From Paenibacillus sp. FSL R5-0517 (GTDB lineage Bacteria > Bacillota > Bacilli > Paenibacillales > Paenibacillaceae): a stretch of 64,000 bases of DNA. The notes under the pieces were generated by a model. That model made no database searches and was not told the origin of the DNA. It was given only the letters and a program-made list of their open reading frames with translations. The position numbers and the translations under genes are program-made. The stretch lies in contig NZ_CP150235.1 in NCBI RefSeq assembly GCF_037974355.1, forward strand, positions 4,650,001 through 4,714,000, in the 5' to 3' direction. Position 1 is the stretch's first letter; every line of letters begins with the position of its first letter. Below are positions 53,802 through 62,890 of the stretch, in pieces.

Positions 53802-54815
53802 TTACACTACATCTGCATGACTTACAGACAGACGAAGAATCGTTTCATGCGGCAAAATAACCCGTGGATTCTCCACATTTTCCTTCTTCATCAGCTTGGT
53901 CAGCAAACGCATCGCAACTGCGCCAAGATCGTACATTGGCTGTGCCACTGTCGTCAACTGAGGACGCACCATGGAAGCCATACGGATGTTATCCACACTA
54001 ATAATGGAGAAGTCATCCGGTACTTTCAGACCGTCATCCTGAATGCTGTGAATGGCACCAATAGCCATTTCATCTGTTGCAGCAAAGATAGCTGATGGTT
54101 TTTTCTTGAGTCCAAGGAAATATTTCATCGCTTCAACACCGGATTCATACCGATAGTTACCGATTCGAACAAGATCCTCCTGGTATTCGATCCCGGCTGC
54201 TTCCAGTGCTTTTTTGTATCCTTGGAAACGGGCATAACCATTCGCTGGATCTTGCAGTGTACCACTGATCATCGCAATTTCCTTGTGTCCATGACGAATC
54301 AGTGTGTTTACCGCATCAAACGCTGCTGCTTCATGGTCAATATCCACGGATGGGAATGTACCCTTCTCATCACTCGTTGCACAAAGTACGATTGGCACAG
54401 CGGCAGACTGGAACGCCTGAATGTGTTCGTCTGTTACTGTTCCGCCCATGAAGAGCAATCCATCCACTTGTTTTTCGAGCAACGTGTTAATAACACGAAT
54501 TTCTTTTTCTTTCTTCTTATCTGCATTACACAAAATAATGTTGTAGTGATACATATTCGCAATATCTTCAATTCCGCGGGCAATCTCCGCGAAGGTTGAG
54601 TTCGAAATATCCGGAATAACGACCCCGACCGTGGTTGTCTTCTTGCTTGCCAGACCTCTGGCTACCGCATTCGGACGATATCCCAATCGTTCGATGGCTT
54701 CATATACTTTTTTCCGCGTTTGCGGTTTGACATTAGGGTTATTATTAACTACCCGTGATACCGTTGCCATAGACACTCCAGCTTCACGTGCCACATCATA
54801 AATGGTTACCGTCAC
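53802..54815 (-). CDS. ccpA: Catabolite control protein A
   Basis: 337 residues, LacI family. N-terminal helix-turn-helix and hinge (TIYDVAREAGVSMATVSRVV, ERLGYRPNAVARGLA), then a periplasmic-binding core with IPDISNSTFAEIARGIEDIA and TDEMAIGAI. With Ser46-phosphorylated HPr or Crh it binds cre sites for carbon catabolite control. The start is GTG at 54813-54815, because GGAG lies 9 bp ahead; the upstream ATG overlaps that site. In B. subtilis, acsA/acuABC, ccpA and ytxJ are also neighbours. Confidence 0.95.
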   Translation of the reverse strand: MTVTIYDVAREAGVSMATVSRVVNNNPNVKPQTRKKVYEAIERLGYRPNAVARGLASKKTTTVGVVIPDISNSTFAEIARGIEDIANMYHYNIILCNADKKKEKEIRVINTLLEKQVDGLLFMGGTVTDEHIQAFQSAAVPIVLCATSDEKGTFPSVDIDHEAAAFDAVNTLIRHGHKEIAMISGTLQDPANGYARFQGYKKALEAAGIEYQEDLVRIGNYRYESGVEAMKYFLGLKKKPSAIFAATDEMAIGAIHSIQDDGLKVPDDFSIISVDNIRMASMVRPQLTTVAQPMYDLGAVAMRLLTKLMKKENVENPRVILPHETILRLSVSHADVV

Positions 54816-54866
54816 AGTACTTCTCTCCATTACCAGTAAATTTTCATACCATTTTCATTAAGATTT

Positions 54867-54895
54867 ATATTACGACAAATTTTTGCATTAATCAA
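54867..54895 (-). promoter_or_regulatory. Promoter of ccpA
   Basis: On the minus strand TTGATT (54890-54895), 17 bp, TAATAT (54867-54872), about 50 bp before the GTG start. Confidence 0.7.
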
Positions 54896-54907
54896 TTAAA
54901 ATAGGCT

Positions 54908-55255
54908 TTAGGACTCACTCAAAACATTCGTAAGTGTAGCTCTAGTAATATCTGAATGGGAAGTATGCCATACAGGAATTCCCTTTTTAATCAGGATCGC
55001 CTGTGGAGATTCATGCTTAACACCCAGTTTCTCTGCTGCTTCATTCGATACCGGGCGATCTTCCACAACATAGATGATACCGTATTTCACATTTTCATTG
55101 GCATTATTATGCAAATAATCGTTCATCTCCTGATAAGCGTTCGAGCTGATCGGACAGCGCGTACTGTGCTTAAACAGAAGCAAGGGTTGATCCTCGGTAG
55201 CCTCTACTGCGGAGTTTAGCTGTTCAATACTTGTCATTTTAGTCATGTCAGCCAT
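54908..55255 (-). CDS. ytxJ: Bacillithiol-system protein YtxJ (monothiol bacilliredoxin)
   Basis: 115 residues. The thioredoxin-like core has LLLFKHSTRCPISSNAYQEM, with a single active-site Cys followed by Pro-Ile-Ser, the YtxJ/BrxC hallmark, and SPQAILIKKGIPVWHTSH. It reduces bacillithiol mixed disulfides on proteins. The open frame continues 67 codons upstream, but MADMTKMTSI aligns with the family start and AGGGGG precedes it. It lies upstream of ccpA, as ytxJ does in B. subtilis. Confidence 0.9.
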   Translation of the reverse strand: MADMTKMTSIEQLNSAVEATEDQPLLLFKHSTRCPISSNAYQEMNDYLHNNANENVKYGIIYVVEDRPVSNEAAEKLGVKHESPQAILIKKGIPVWHTSHSDITRATLTNVLSES

Positions 55256-55377
55256 TAGATATACATCCCCCTTTACCAGGAATACCGCTATGTTGAGCGT
55301 TTTCACTCTTCGATATCTTAACAAAAAGCGCGCGAAAAAGCCAATTTTCATGAAAACAAACATTTTGCACGTCAAAA

Positions 55378-55821
55378 TTAGACAGCATTCGAGAAGTACT
55401 CCTGCCACACAAATCCGGATAATTGACTTAACCTGCGCTCCGTGGTCTCTATCCAAACTGTATCTCCAGACTTCGTTGCGTAACCCATGATGTCCAGCAA
55501 CAGATTGATACGTTCCTCTACCGCTTGCTGCATCCGATATTGCATCTCCCGATCGGTCGCATCCGGCCAGGCCAGCAGTTGCTCATGAAACAGGTCTGCC
55601 AATTCATTACGTTCACCAAAAGATACGTCCTGCTTCACGGGCTGTTCACCCAATGTACTAATGCATTCTGTTAAGTCCGGCTTGACCGGAGGAAGCACTT
55701 CGTATGATACACAGTCTGTACACGCAAATACGGGTACGTTTCGAATCTCCACTTTTTTGGCGTATACTACAGTTCTTAATTCCAACTCCATTACATGTCC
55801 ACATCTGCACGACTTGCGCAC
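55378..55821 (-). CDS. Zinc-ribbon (YgiT-like) protein of unknown function
   Basis: 147 residues. The N-terminal 40 residues look like a zinc ribbon: Cys5, Cys7 (CRCGH) and Cys34, Cys37 (CTDC), with hydrophobic beta-strands between, as in YgiT-type domains. The rest is helical and acidic/Arg-rich (DREMQYRMQQAVEERINLLL). There is no toxin-like neighbour, so an antitoxin role is not supported. The start is GTG at 55819-55821 behind GAGG. Confidence 0.65.
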   Translation of the reverse strand: MRKSCRCGHVMELELRTVVYAKKVEIRNVPVFACTDCVSYEVLPPVKPDLTECISTLGEQPVKQDVSFGERNELADLFHEQLLAWPDATDREMQYRMQQAVEERINLLLDIMGYATKSGDTVWIETTERRLSQLSGFVWQEYFSNAV

Positions 55822-56065
55822 ACCCTCACCTCATTCGTTCTATACTCTATATAAGTACCATTCGACCTATTTCGGCTCAAATCCTGCTGCAAAAGAAAGG
55901 TTGCACAAATTACCACTCCCTCCAGATGAAGGTTGTCGAATGCAGGTAATTACTGACTTGTAATCGCTTCCTCCACATTGCATATGCACAACCATGAAGT
56001 CCCTTGTAGAATCTGTTACAATTAGAGACGCGACATACCTAATTACAGCAAAAGGAGAGATGAAC

Positions 56066-56590
56066 ATGAGATTAACCGGTAAAAAAGTCATCGCTCTGGT
56101 CGATGAAGAATTCGAGGATTTGGAATTATGGTACCCTGTGCATCGTGTTCGTGAAGAAGGTGCAGAAGTGCATCTTGCTGGAGAGAAAAAAGGAAAAACC
56201 TATATCGGCAAATACGGTGTGCCTGCTGAAGCTGAATATAGTTTCGATGAACTGGACAGTTCAGAGTACGATGGCATTCTTGTACCAGGCGGCTGGGCGC
56301 CAGATAAGCTGCGTCGTTATCCCAAAGTTCTGGAACTCGTGAAGGAAATGAATGCAGACCGGAAACCGATTGGACAGATCTGTCATGCAGGATGGGTACT
56401 AATCTCTGCCAAAATTCTGGATGGAGTTACGGTAACCTCTACACCAGGCATTCGGGATGACATGGAAAATGCAGGTGCAATCTGGAAAGATGAAGCGGTT
56501 GTTGTTGATGGACATATCATCTCGGCACGTCGTCCACCGGACCTTCCACCTTACGGCAAGGCATTCTGTGACGCCCTCGCTGACAAGTAA
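56066..56590 (+). CDS. DJ-1/PfpI family protein
   Basis: 174 residues. VIALVDEEFEDLELWYPVHR, LVPGGWAPDKLRRYP and the nucleophile elbow GQICHAGWVL with its cysteine are characteristic of the PfpI/YraA branch. Members act as deglycase/chaperone-like or peptidase-like stress proteins; which applies is not settled. AAAGGAG lies 8 bp before this ATG; an earlier in-frame start at 55994 has no such site. Flanked by a strong bidirectional terminator. Confidence 0.9.
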   Translation: MRLTGKKVIALVDEEFEDLELWYPVHRVREEGAEVHLAGEKKGKTYIGKYGVPAEAEYSFDELDSSEYDGILVPGGWAPDKLRRYPKVLELVKEMNADRKPIGQICHAGWVLISAKILDGVTVTSTPGIRDDMENAGAIWKDEAVVVDGHIISARRPPDLPPYGKAFCDALADK

Positions 56591-56591
56591 A

Positions 56592-56632
56592 AATAACCCC
56601 ACTGTGCTCTCATACACAGTGGGGTTATTTTA
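56592..56632. terminator. Bidirectional terminator between PfpI and ptsI genes
   Basis: AATAACCCCACTGTG/CACAGTGGGGTTATT with T-rich sequence on both sides. Confidence 0.9.
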
Positions 56633-56710
56633 TATAACAAGCTTTCCAACAAATAATTATCACAAATGTAAATATATTAACTTAAAGGTATTTATATCCA
56701 ATTATCCCAA

Positions 56711-58471
56711 TCACGATGCATTCGAACCACTTTGTTCATCCGGGCTTCCTGTGGAGTCATTAAAGACTTGCAATCGCTCCTCAATATCTCCGCTGGTCCG
56801 CAGGGCGAAGCACTTTCGAGCTTCTTCTTTGGCGTCCGATGCTGTTGTGTTCAGCACTCGGTGCTTCACACGCAACAGAGATTGCGGAGACATACTCAAG
56901 TGGCGAATACCAAGCTCCAGCCAAAGCGGAATGGCACGCTCGTCCCCTGCCATCTCTCCGCATACACTAACATCAATTCCTGCCGTATGCGCCGCATCCG
57001 CTGTGGCACGAAGCATCCGCAGAACAGCCGGATGATAAGGGTGATACATATGAGCGATCTGCTCATTCATTCGATCTACTGCCAGTACATATTGAACCAG
57101 ATCGTTCGTTCCTATACTGAAGAAATCCGCCTCCTCCGCCAACAGATCAGCAATCATCACCGCTGCAGGAACTTCAATCATGATCCCTACCTGAATATGA
57201 GGGTCGTATGATAAGCCCCGCTCGTCCAGATCGGACATCGCCTCACGAAGAATCTCATTGGCTTGTTGAAGCTCTTCCACCGAAGAGATCATCGGATACA
57301 TGATTTTCACATTGCCAGCAGCGCTGGCACGCAGAATGGCTGTAAGCTGTGTTTTGAACAGGTCCTTACGGTCCAGACTAATTCGTATTGCACGGTAACC
57401 CAGAAACGGATTGTCTTCTTCCGGCAATTCGAAGTAATCCAGTTGCTTGTCACCACCGATATCCAGAGTACGAATGACAACGGATTGTCCTGCCGTCTTC
57501 TCTGCCACAAGGCGGTACACCTCATACTGCTCCTGCTCACCCGGAAATGTAGCCCGATCCATATATAGAAACTCTGTCCGGAACAAGCCTACGCCCTTGG
57601 CTCCATGTTTCAAAGCCAGATCCAGTTCCTTCACCGAACTGATATTGGAAGCGAGGTGTAATATAGCCCCGTCTTTGGTTACAGCATCCACCGTAGCAAG
57701 CACCTGAAGTTGTTCTTTTTTCTTCAGCTGTTTGCTGCGAAGCATGGTATACCGTTCAATTGTCTTGCGATCCGGGTCGGTAAATACCAAGCCATTATCA
57801 CCATCCACCACAAGCATATCACCAGTCTCAACCGGCATGCCAAGACTCGCTTCCAGACCGGAAACGAGAGGAATGCCAAGCGCACGAGCCATTATTGCAG
57901 AATGTGATGTCTTCCCGCCAATCAAGGTTACAATGCCCAGGACATGACTGGGATTCAGATGTGCTAATTGAGATGGCGATAGTTCTTTGGCAACAAGTAC
58001 ATACGGCTGGGTATCCGAAGGGAGTGTAATCTCCGGTGCACCAAGCAGATGCTTGAGCAGACGATTACCTACATCCTTGATGTCAATGGCCCGCTCCTTC
58101 ATATACTCGTCTTCCAGCAAGTCAAACATCGTGACAAAATGGTCTATGGCTTCTTTGACTGCCACTTCTGCCGCCTTGTACTGACGCTCGATAATGCCCC
58201 GAATTTCGTTCATGAATACTGGATCCTCGAGGATGGCCAGATGTGCATCAAAAATACTGGACTCCTCCGGCCCCACGACTTCCTTAAACTCATTCTTGAT
58301 ATATTCAATCTCATCCTTAGATGTCCGTATGCCCTCATACAGCCGTTCGAACTCTTGGGCGAGATCTACCGAATCCATCTTCTGATCCGGCAGATCCCAT
58401 TCCCAACTGGGCAGGACAAATGCTTTGCCGATGGCTATGCCTGCAGCTCCGTTGATGCCTTGTATCTTCAT
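56711..58471 (-). CDS. ptsI: PTS enzyme I
   Basis: 586 residues. Transfers phosphate from phosphoenolpyruvate to HPr. The phosphorylated His190 is in GGKTSHSAIMARALGIP; the C-terminal PEP-binding barrel has RTEFLYMDR, GGDKQLDYF, MIEVPAAV and SVCGEMAGD. The start overlaps the upstream EIICBA stop by 4 bp. No ptsH lies beside it, unlike the usual ptsHI pair, so HPr must be encoded elsewhere, or this enzyme I serves a dedicated system. Confidence 0.95.
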   Translation of the reverse strand: MKIQGINGAAGIAIGKAFVLPSWEWDLPDQKMDSVDLAQEFERLYEGIRTSKDEIEYIKNEFKEVVGPEESSIFDAHLAILEDPVFMNEIRGIIERQYKAAEVAVKEAIDHFVTMFDLLEDEYMKERAIDIKDVGNRLLKHLLGAPEITLPSDTQPYVLVAKELSPSQLAHLNPSHVLGIVTLIGGKTSHSAIMARALGIPLVSGLEASLGMPVETGDMLVVDGDNGLVFTDPDRKTIERYTMLRSKQLKKKEQLQVLATVDAVTKDGAILHLASNISSVKELDLALKHGAKGVGLFRTEFLYMDRATFPGEQEQYEVYRLVAEKTAGQSVVIRTLDIGGDKQLDYFELPEEDNPFLGYRAIRISLDRKDLFKTQLTAILRASAAGNVKIMYPMISSVEELQQANEILREAMSDLDERGLSYDPHIQVGIMIEVPAAVMIADLLAEEADFFSIGTNDLVQYVLAVDRMNEQIAHMYHPYHPAVLRMLRATADAAHTAGIDVSVCGEMAGDERAIPLWLELGIRHLSMSPQSLLRVKHRVLNTTASDAKEEARKCFALRTSGDIEERLQVFNDSTGSPDEQSGSNAS

Positions 58472-60348
58472 TCTACCCCTCCAACGTTCCTGTCATAGAG
58501 CACCACGGACATGACGGATGCCTGACCTTTCTTCACTTGCTTAAATGGAGCAAAGCTCCATGATTTTACTCGATCGGGATTCGTAATTACCATTGGGGTT
58601 GTCAGTGACGCCGCTTGCTCGCGAAGTACCGCAAGATCAAACTTGATCAATAACTGCCCTGGCTCCACTGTATCGCCCTCCTGAACAAAAGCTTCAAAAT
58701 GGCCTTTCAACTGAGAGGTATCGATGCCGATATGCAATAACACCTCAAGCCCCTCCCGAGTGGAAATCCCCAAGGCATGCATGGTCGGATACAAGTGCAT
58801 AATCGTTCCATACACCGGTGATACCAGCTCTCCGCGTTCTGGAACAAAGGCTACTCCATCCCCAACAAGCTTGGCTGCAAAAATCTGATCCGGCACCTCT
58901 TCAATGGGTAACATTTTTCCCTGAACGGGAGCACAGAACAGAACCTGTTGCAGATCTCTTTCCAATAGCTTCGCGATTTCTTCCCGAATCAATTCCGAAT
59001 AGGTACCGAATACCACCTGTACATTACCGCCACCCAGCTTGATTAATCCAGCGGACCCCATACTCTTCATAGCACCCGTGTCGATCAGGCGGTCATCATG
59101 CACGGTCAGGCGAAGACGTGTAATACATGCCTCAACCTGTACAATATTACTCTTCCCACCCAATGCTTCGAGGATTAGAGGTGCCTGATAAGGAATGTTG
59201 CCTACCCAATCTTCCAGCATGGAGCCCTCTTCACGTCCTGGTGTTGGAATCTTGAACGTACGAATCGCCCATCGGAACAAGAAGTAATAAACCAGCCCAT
59301 ATAGTATGCCAATCGGAATGAGCTTCCAAGCATTCTCCGATAGATGGAAATTGAGTATGTAATCAATAATACCTGCGGAGTACGAAAATCCATGCCGGAT
59401 ATCGAGCCAGTAACTGATCCACATCGCAACACCGGACATGACTGCATGCACGATGAACAGATAAGGTGCGGCGAACAAAAAAGCAAACTCAATCTGTTCG
59501 GAAACCCCGGTTAGAAAACAAACGAGTGCCGATGTCAGAAAAGTTTTCTTGATTTTCGGTTTCAGATCTTCCCTAGCTTCCTGAATTATAGCAAAGGCTA
59601 TTGCCGGAATGGCAAACATCATGATGGGAAACAAACCCGCCATAAAGAATCCTGCGGTGGGGTCTCCTGCAAAAAATCGGGGCAAATCCCCTTGTACAAT
59701 GTTACCATCAAGTGTTTCGAATGTTCCTAACTGGAACCAAAATACATTGTTAAGCAGATGATGAAGTCCAAAAGCGACCAGCACCCTGTATAACACCCCG
59801 TAGATGAACAATCCAAAACCGCCGAGACTGTATTCCCATGTGGCAATGGCGTTTAATCCATGCTGTAAAATTGGAGCGAGCCATAACATAAAGCAGGAGA
59901 ACAATGCCGAACAGAGTCCGACGATGAGCAAAACAAACCTTGAACCTCCGAAAAATTGTAAAATTTCGGGCAGTTTAATGCTTTTAAACCGATTATGCAT
60001 CCCACCGGCAAGCGCGCCGAGTATGATTCCGATTAAGGAAGCGGGCTGAACGGTGCCGTCACCAAAGTTCCGAGTCACTTGATCATAGATCACAATACCA
60101 GCCAGCGCGGCGAGTCCCGCTTGTCCGGCCTGGTTGGAGAGTCCCAGTGCTACACCGACAGCGAACAAATACGGCAAAAAATAAAAAATGCCGTGTCCGG
60201 CCACGGTAGACACTTCACCGACAACACTTAATCCCCAGGCGTCCCAAGGCAGACTGCCAACACTGAGCAAAATTGCGGCGGCGGGCAGGACCATTGTAGG
60301 CAGCATTACCGCTCTTCCGAGCTGCTGCAAGGATCCGAGCCAATTCAT
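58468..60348 (-). CDS. PTS EIICBA, N-acetylglucosamine/glucose type
   Basis: 626 residues in one chain. EIIC membrane channel (~1-365; AFGLHHLLNNVFWFQLG and GVSEQIEFAFLFAAP), EIIB (~385-465, Cys408 in VEACITRLRL) and EIIA (~485-615, His539 in VLLHIGIDT). The HHLLNNVFWFQ stretch looks more like NagE/NagP than PtsG, so N-acetylglucosamine is my best guess, with glucose possible. It brings in and phosphorylates the sugar using phosphate from the co-transcribed enzyme I. Confidence 0.88.
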   Translation of the reverse strand: MNWLGSLQQLGRAVMLPTMVLPAAAILLSVGSLPWDAWGLSVVGEVSTVAGHGIFYFLPYLFAVGVALGLSNQAGQAGLAALAGIVIYDQVTRNFGDGTVQPASLIGIILGALAGGMHNRFKSIKLPEILQFFGGSRFVLLIVGLCSALFSCFMLWLAPILQHGLNAIATWEYSLGGFGLFIYGVLYRVLVAFGLHHLLNNVFWFQLGTFETLDGNIVQGDLPRFFAGDPTAGFFMAGLFPIMMFAIPAIAFAIIQEAREDLKPKIKKTFLTSALVCFLTGVSEQIEFAFLFAAPYLFIVHAVMSGVAMWISYWLDIRHGFSYSAGIIDYILNFHLSENAWKLIPIGILYGLVYYFLFRWAIRTFKIPTPGREEGSMLEDWVGNIPYQAPLILEALGGKSNIVQVEACITRLRLTVHDDRLIDTGAMKSMGSAGLIKLGGGNVQVVFGTYSELIREEIAKLLERDLQQVLFCAPVQGKMLPIEEVPDQIFAAKLVGDGVAFVPERGELVSPVYGTIMHLYPTMHALGISTREGLEVLLHIGIDTSQLKGHFEAFVQEGDTVEPGQLLIKFDLAVLREQAASLTTPMVITNPDRVKSWSFAPFKQVKKGQASVMSVVLYDRNVGGVE

Positions 60349-60372
60349 GGCGACCTCTCCTTTCTATCCTAG

Positions 60373-60401
60373 ATGGTAAGCTTTGCGCAACGTTTTGTCA
60401 A
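60373..60401 (-). promoter_or_regulatory. Promoter of the EIICBA-ptsI operon
   Basis: On the minus strand TTGACA (60396-60401), 17 bp, TACCAT (60373-60378), 25 bp before the start codon. No RAT antiterminator fits in the short leader. Confidence 0.7.
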
Positions 60402-60450
60402 AGCAAAACAGTAACCCATTAGTCATTTTTATATAGCAAAAATAGAACAG

Positions 60451-60482
60451 AAAAAATCCCGTCAACTTCAAAGTTAACGGGA
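60451..60482 (-). terminator. Terminator of the CoA-binding protein gene
   Basis: On the minus strand CCCGTTAACTT/AAGTTGACGGG followed by ATTTTTT. Confidence 0.85.
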
Positions 60483-60547
60483 CCTATCCTGCAATCATTC
60501 AATTAGGTCAGATCAGGAGATTAACCGATCCGAGATGAACGGGCCTC

Positions 60548-60988
60548 TCAGCCGCGTCCAGCGCCGCGCAGAACGATGGAATCCTCTACCTTGATACAAC
60601 GATTCGTTACCGCTGTCATGCCGTTCTCTGCCGCAATCTGAACCGCCTCATCACTATGGATGCCAAGTTGAAGCCAGAGGACATTGGCTTTGATGGCAGC
60701 AGCGTCACGAGCTACGTCCGCACAGAACTCATCGCGACGAAACACATTGACGATGTCTACTGGCTCCGGAATATCCGCAAGCGTAGCATAGACCGTCTCT
60801 CCAAGAATTTCACCTTGCACCTGTGGGTTAACCGGGATGATGCGATAGCCTCTGCTCTGCATGGCTTCGGCCACCATATAGGAAGTGCGATCTGATTTGT
60901 CTGACAAGCCGACGACTGCGATGTTGCCTGCTTTGCGCAAAAGTTGTCCAATTTCTTCACGAGTAGGGTTGTTAAATTCCATGTTCAA
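60548..60988 (-). CDS. CoA-binding domain protein (YccU-like)
   Basis: 146 residues, a Rossmann-like CoA-binding domain as in succinyl-CoA synthetase alpha: NIAVVGLSDKSDRTSYMVAE, YRIIPVNPQ, VDIVNVFRRDE, LWLQLGIHSDEA and the terminal CIKVEDS. Function in bacteria is not established. First codon may be TTG at 60986 (AAGGA 6 bp upstream) or the ATG two codons later. It lies 53 bp after aroA and shares its direction. Confidence 0.88.
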   Translation of the reverse strand: MNMEFNNPTREEIGQLLRKAGNIAVVGLSDKSDRTSYMVAEAMQSRGYRIIPVNPQVQGEILGETVYATLADIPEPVDIVNVFRRDEFCADVARDAAAIKANVLWLQLGIHSDEAVQIAAENGMTAVTNRCIKVEDSIVLRGAGRG

Positions 60989-61041
60989 GCACCATCCTTT
61001 TCTGATTAAAGTGCGTGGTCAAAAGACTGATTCTCAGCTAT

Positions 61042-62337
61042 TTACTCTTTTACCCATTGAACCGAGGCGCCAAGCGCCTGCAAATGATCGAAATATTGCG
61101 GATAAGACTTGGCTACATGGTGTGCATCCCGAATACGAAGCGGCTCCTTGGAACGCAGACCGACAACAGTGAGCGCCATAATTACGCGATGATCGAAGTG
61201 AGCGTTAATCTCAACGCCGCCTTCAACACCTTCCGGACGTCCGTGTACGATAATCTCAGCTTGACGCTCTTCAACGTTCGCTCCTGCCTTCCGCAGTTCG
61301 TTCAAGTAATCGGTGATTCGGTCACATTCCTTGTAACGCAGGTTCTCTACATTATAGAACCGAGAAGTACCTTCCGCAAACACAGCTGCGGCTACCATAG
61401 CCAAAACCGCGTCCGTTGCGGCATCCCCGTCGAATTCGATTGCTTTCAGTCTGCCATTTCCTTGAACGTGTACGACATCGTTCTCATGTGTCAATGGCAC
61501 TTCCATCATGCGCAGCACGTCAACGATGGCACGTTCGCCCTGTTTGCTCTGCTCCATCAGGCGCAGAATTTTCACATCAGACTGTGTAACCGCTGCTGCT
61601 GCAAGAACCGCTGCTGATCCAGGGTAATCCCCTTGTACGGTATAAGTCGTTGGCTGGTATGCCTGTCCACCTGGTACACGGAAGGACATGTAATCATCAC
61701 TTGCATGGATAACGATGCCTGCTTGCTCCAGCACTTCCAGCGTCTGTCCAATAACGACCTTGGACTTCAGGTCATCCAGCACTTCAATGGTGCTGTCTTC
61801 TGCAAGCAAAGGCGTAACAAACAACAATGCGCTCAGATACTGGGAGCTGACGGAGCCGGATACACGAATGTGTCCACCCTTGGCATTGCCACCTTTGATT
61901 GTAATCGGTAGGCGTCCTTGTTCGTGCTGTACTTCTACACCCAGTTGACCAAGCGCATCAATCAGGTCATCATGCGGACGTTTACCCAGCGAATCCGGGT
62001 ACGTATTTACAAATGTAACGTCTGGACAAAGCGCTGTAACTCCCATGAGGAAACGAAGTACAGCACCCGCATTCCCCACATTCAGCTCACGCACATCACG
62101 GGGATGACTGCCGAAGCCCTTGATCACAATCTTGCTGTCGTCTTCTTCAAGTTCAGCCCCAAGATCACGAATACATCTGCGCATGGCGTCACTGTCTTCA
62201 CTGTGTGCCGGGAAATGAATGGTACTTGTGCCTTCTGCCAGCGCAGCAGCCAGCAAATAACGGGTAGTGTAGTTTTTGGAGGACAGAGCCCCGATTTCCC
62301 CGTTCAGAGTGGGGGTTGGTTTAACAATAACGTCCAT
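61042..62337 (-). CDS. Atypical EPSP synthase (AroA-like)
   Basis: 431 residues; predicted to add enolpyruvyl to shikimate 3-phosphate. Two-domain repeat fold is clear. Kept residues: Lys21 (LSSKNYTTR), SSQYLSALL, DGDAATDAV (catalytic Asp), YKECDRI (Glu), FDHRVIMAL and AKSYPQYFD. Unusual points: the standard PGDKSxSHR motif is SSKNYTTR, and NAGTAMRP is NAGAVLRF (Ala92, Phe96). So it is a divergent subfamily member. The shikimate kinase gene lies close by on the same strand, which supports a shikimate role. AAGGAG precedes the ATG. Confidence 0.85.
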   Translation of the reverse strand: MDVIVKPTPTLNGEIGALSSKNYTTRYLLAAALAEGTSTIHFPAHSEDSDAMRRCIRDLGAELEEDDSKIVIKGFGSHPRDVRELNVGNAGAVLRFLMGVTALCPDVTFVNTYPDSLGKRPHDDLIDALGQLGVEVQHEQGRLPITIKGGNAKGGHIRVSGSVSSQYLSALLFVTPLLAEDSTIEVLDDLKSKVVIGQTLEVLEQAGIVIHASDDYMSFRVPGGQAYQPTTYTVQGDYPGSAAVLAAAAVTQSDVKILRLMEQSKQGERAIVDVLRMMEVPLTHENDVVHVQGNGRLKAIEFDGDAATDAVLAMVAAAVFAEGTSRFYNVENLRYKECDRITDYLNELRKAGANVEERQAEIIVHGRPEGVEGGVEINAHFDHRVIMALTVVGLRSKEPLRIRDAHHVAKSYPQYFDHLQALGASVQWVKE

Positions 62338-62375
62338 GGATGAAATTCTCCTTCATTGATTATATTGTCGCCAAA

Positions 62376-62405
62376 TTGACATTCCGTGTATCGCTTGGGT
62401 ATCAT
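62376..62405 (+). promoter_or_regulatory. Promoter of the rhodanese gene
   Basis: TTGACA (62376-62381), 18 bp, TATCAT (62400-62405), 38 bp before the start codon. Confidence 0.7.
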
Positions 62406-62443
62406 TATAGGCGTTAAGTCCATACAGAAAAGAGGACCTGAAT

Positions 62444-62749
62444 ATGACACAAATAGCTGAAATTGAAACGTCTGAGCTGCGCCGCCGTTTACAGGCGGGA
62501 GAGAAGCTGCAGATGATAGACGTCCGCGAGGACGATGAAGTCGCGCAAGGCATGATCGAAGGAGCCAAGCATATCCCGCTTGGACAGATTCCGGACCGAC
62601 TGTCTGAGATTGAGAAGTCAGGCGAGATCGTAATCATCTGTCGTAGCGGTTACCGCAGTGAGCGTGCCTGTGAATATCTGCAGCAACTGGGATACGAAGG
62701 CTGTACAAACATGGTCGGCGGTATGCTTCAGTGGCAACAGGAAGACTAG
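62444..62749 (+). CDS. Single-domain rhodanese
   Basis: 101 residues. LRRRLQAGEKLQMIDVRED, then the active-site loop CRSGYRS with the persulfide cysteine, and GGMLQW. It transfers sulfane sulfur; the acceptor is unknown. It has its own promoter and terminator and is transcribed opposite to its aroA-like and aroK neighbours, so a direct link to aromatic synthesis is not implied. Confidence 0.93.
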   Translation: MTQIAEIETSELRRRLQAGEKLQMIDVREDDEVAQGMIEGAKHIPLGQIPDRLSEIEKSGEIVIICRSGYRSERACEYLQQLGYEGCTNMVGGMLQWQQED

Positions 62750-62817
62750 AGTAATCTGGAGCGGATCGAAGTCATAGGTAACTTTAGACCTCTAACCTAC
62801 TCTGCTCCTAGAAACGG

Positions 62818-62841
62818 ACGGGCCAATATGGCCCGTTTTGT
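62818..62841 (+). terminator. Rhodanese terminator
   Basis: ACGGGCC/GGCCCGT around AATAT, then TTT. Confidence 0.8.
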
Positions 62842-62890
62842 TATATCTGCCACCACATCTATCAACCATCAAACTTCGATGATAACAAGC

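Noticed and set aside
55378..55821. YgiT-like protein as antitoxin of a toxin-antitoxin pair
   Set aside because: No small toxin gene is adjacent; neighbours are ytxJ and a PfpI-type gene.
60379..60401. cre site overlapping the EIICBA promoter
   Set aside because: Several mismatches to the consensus on both strands.
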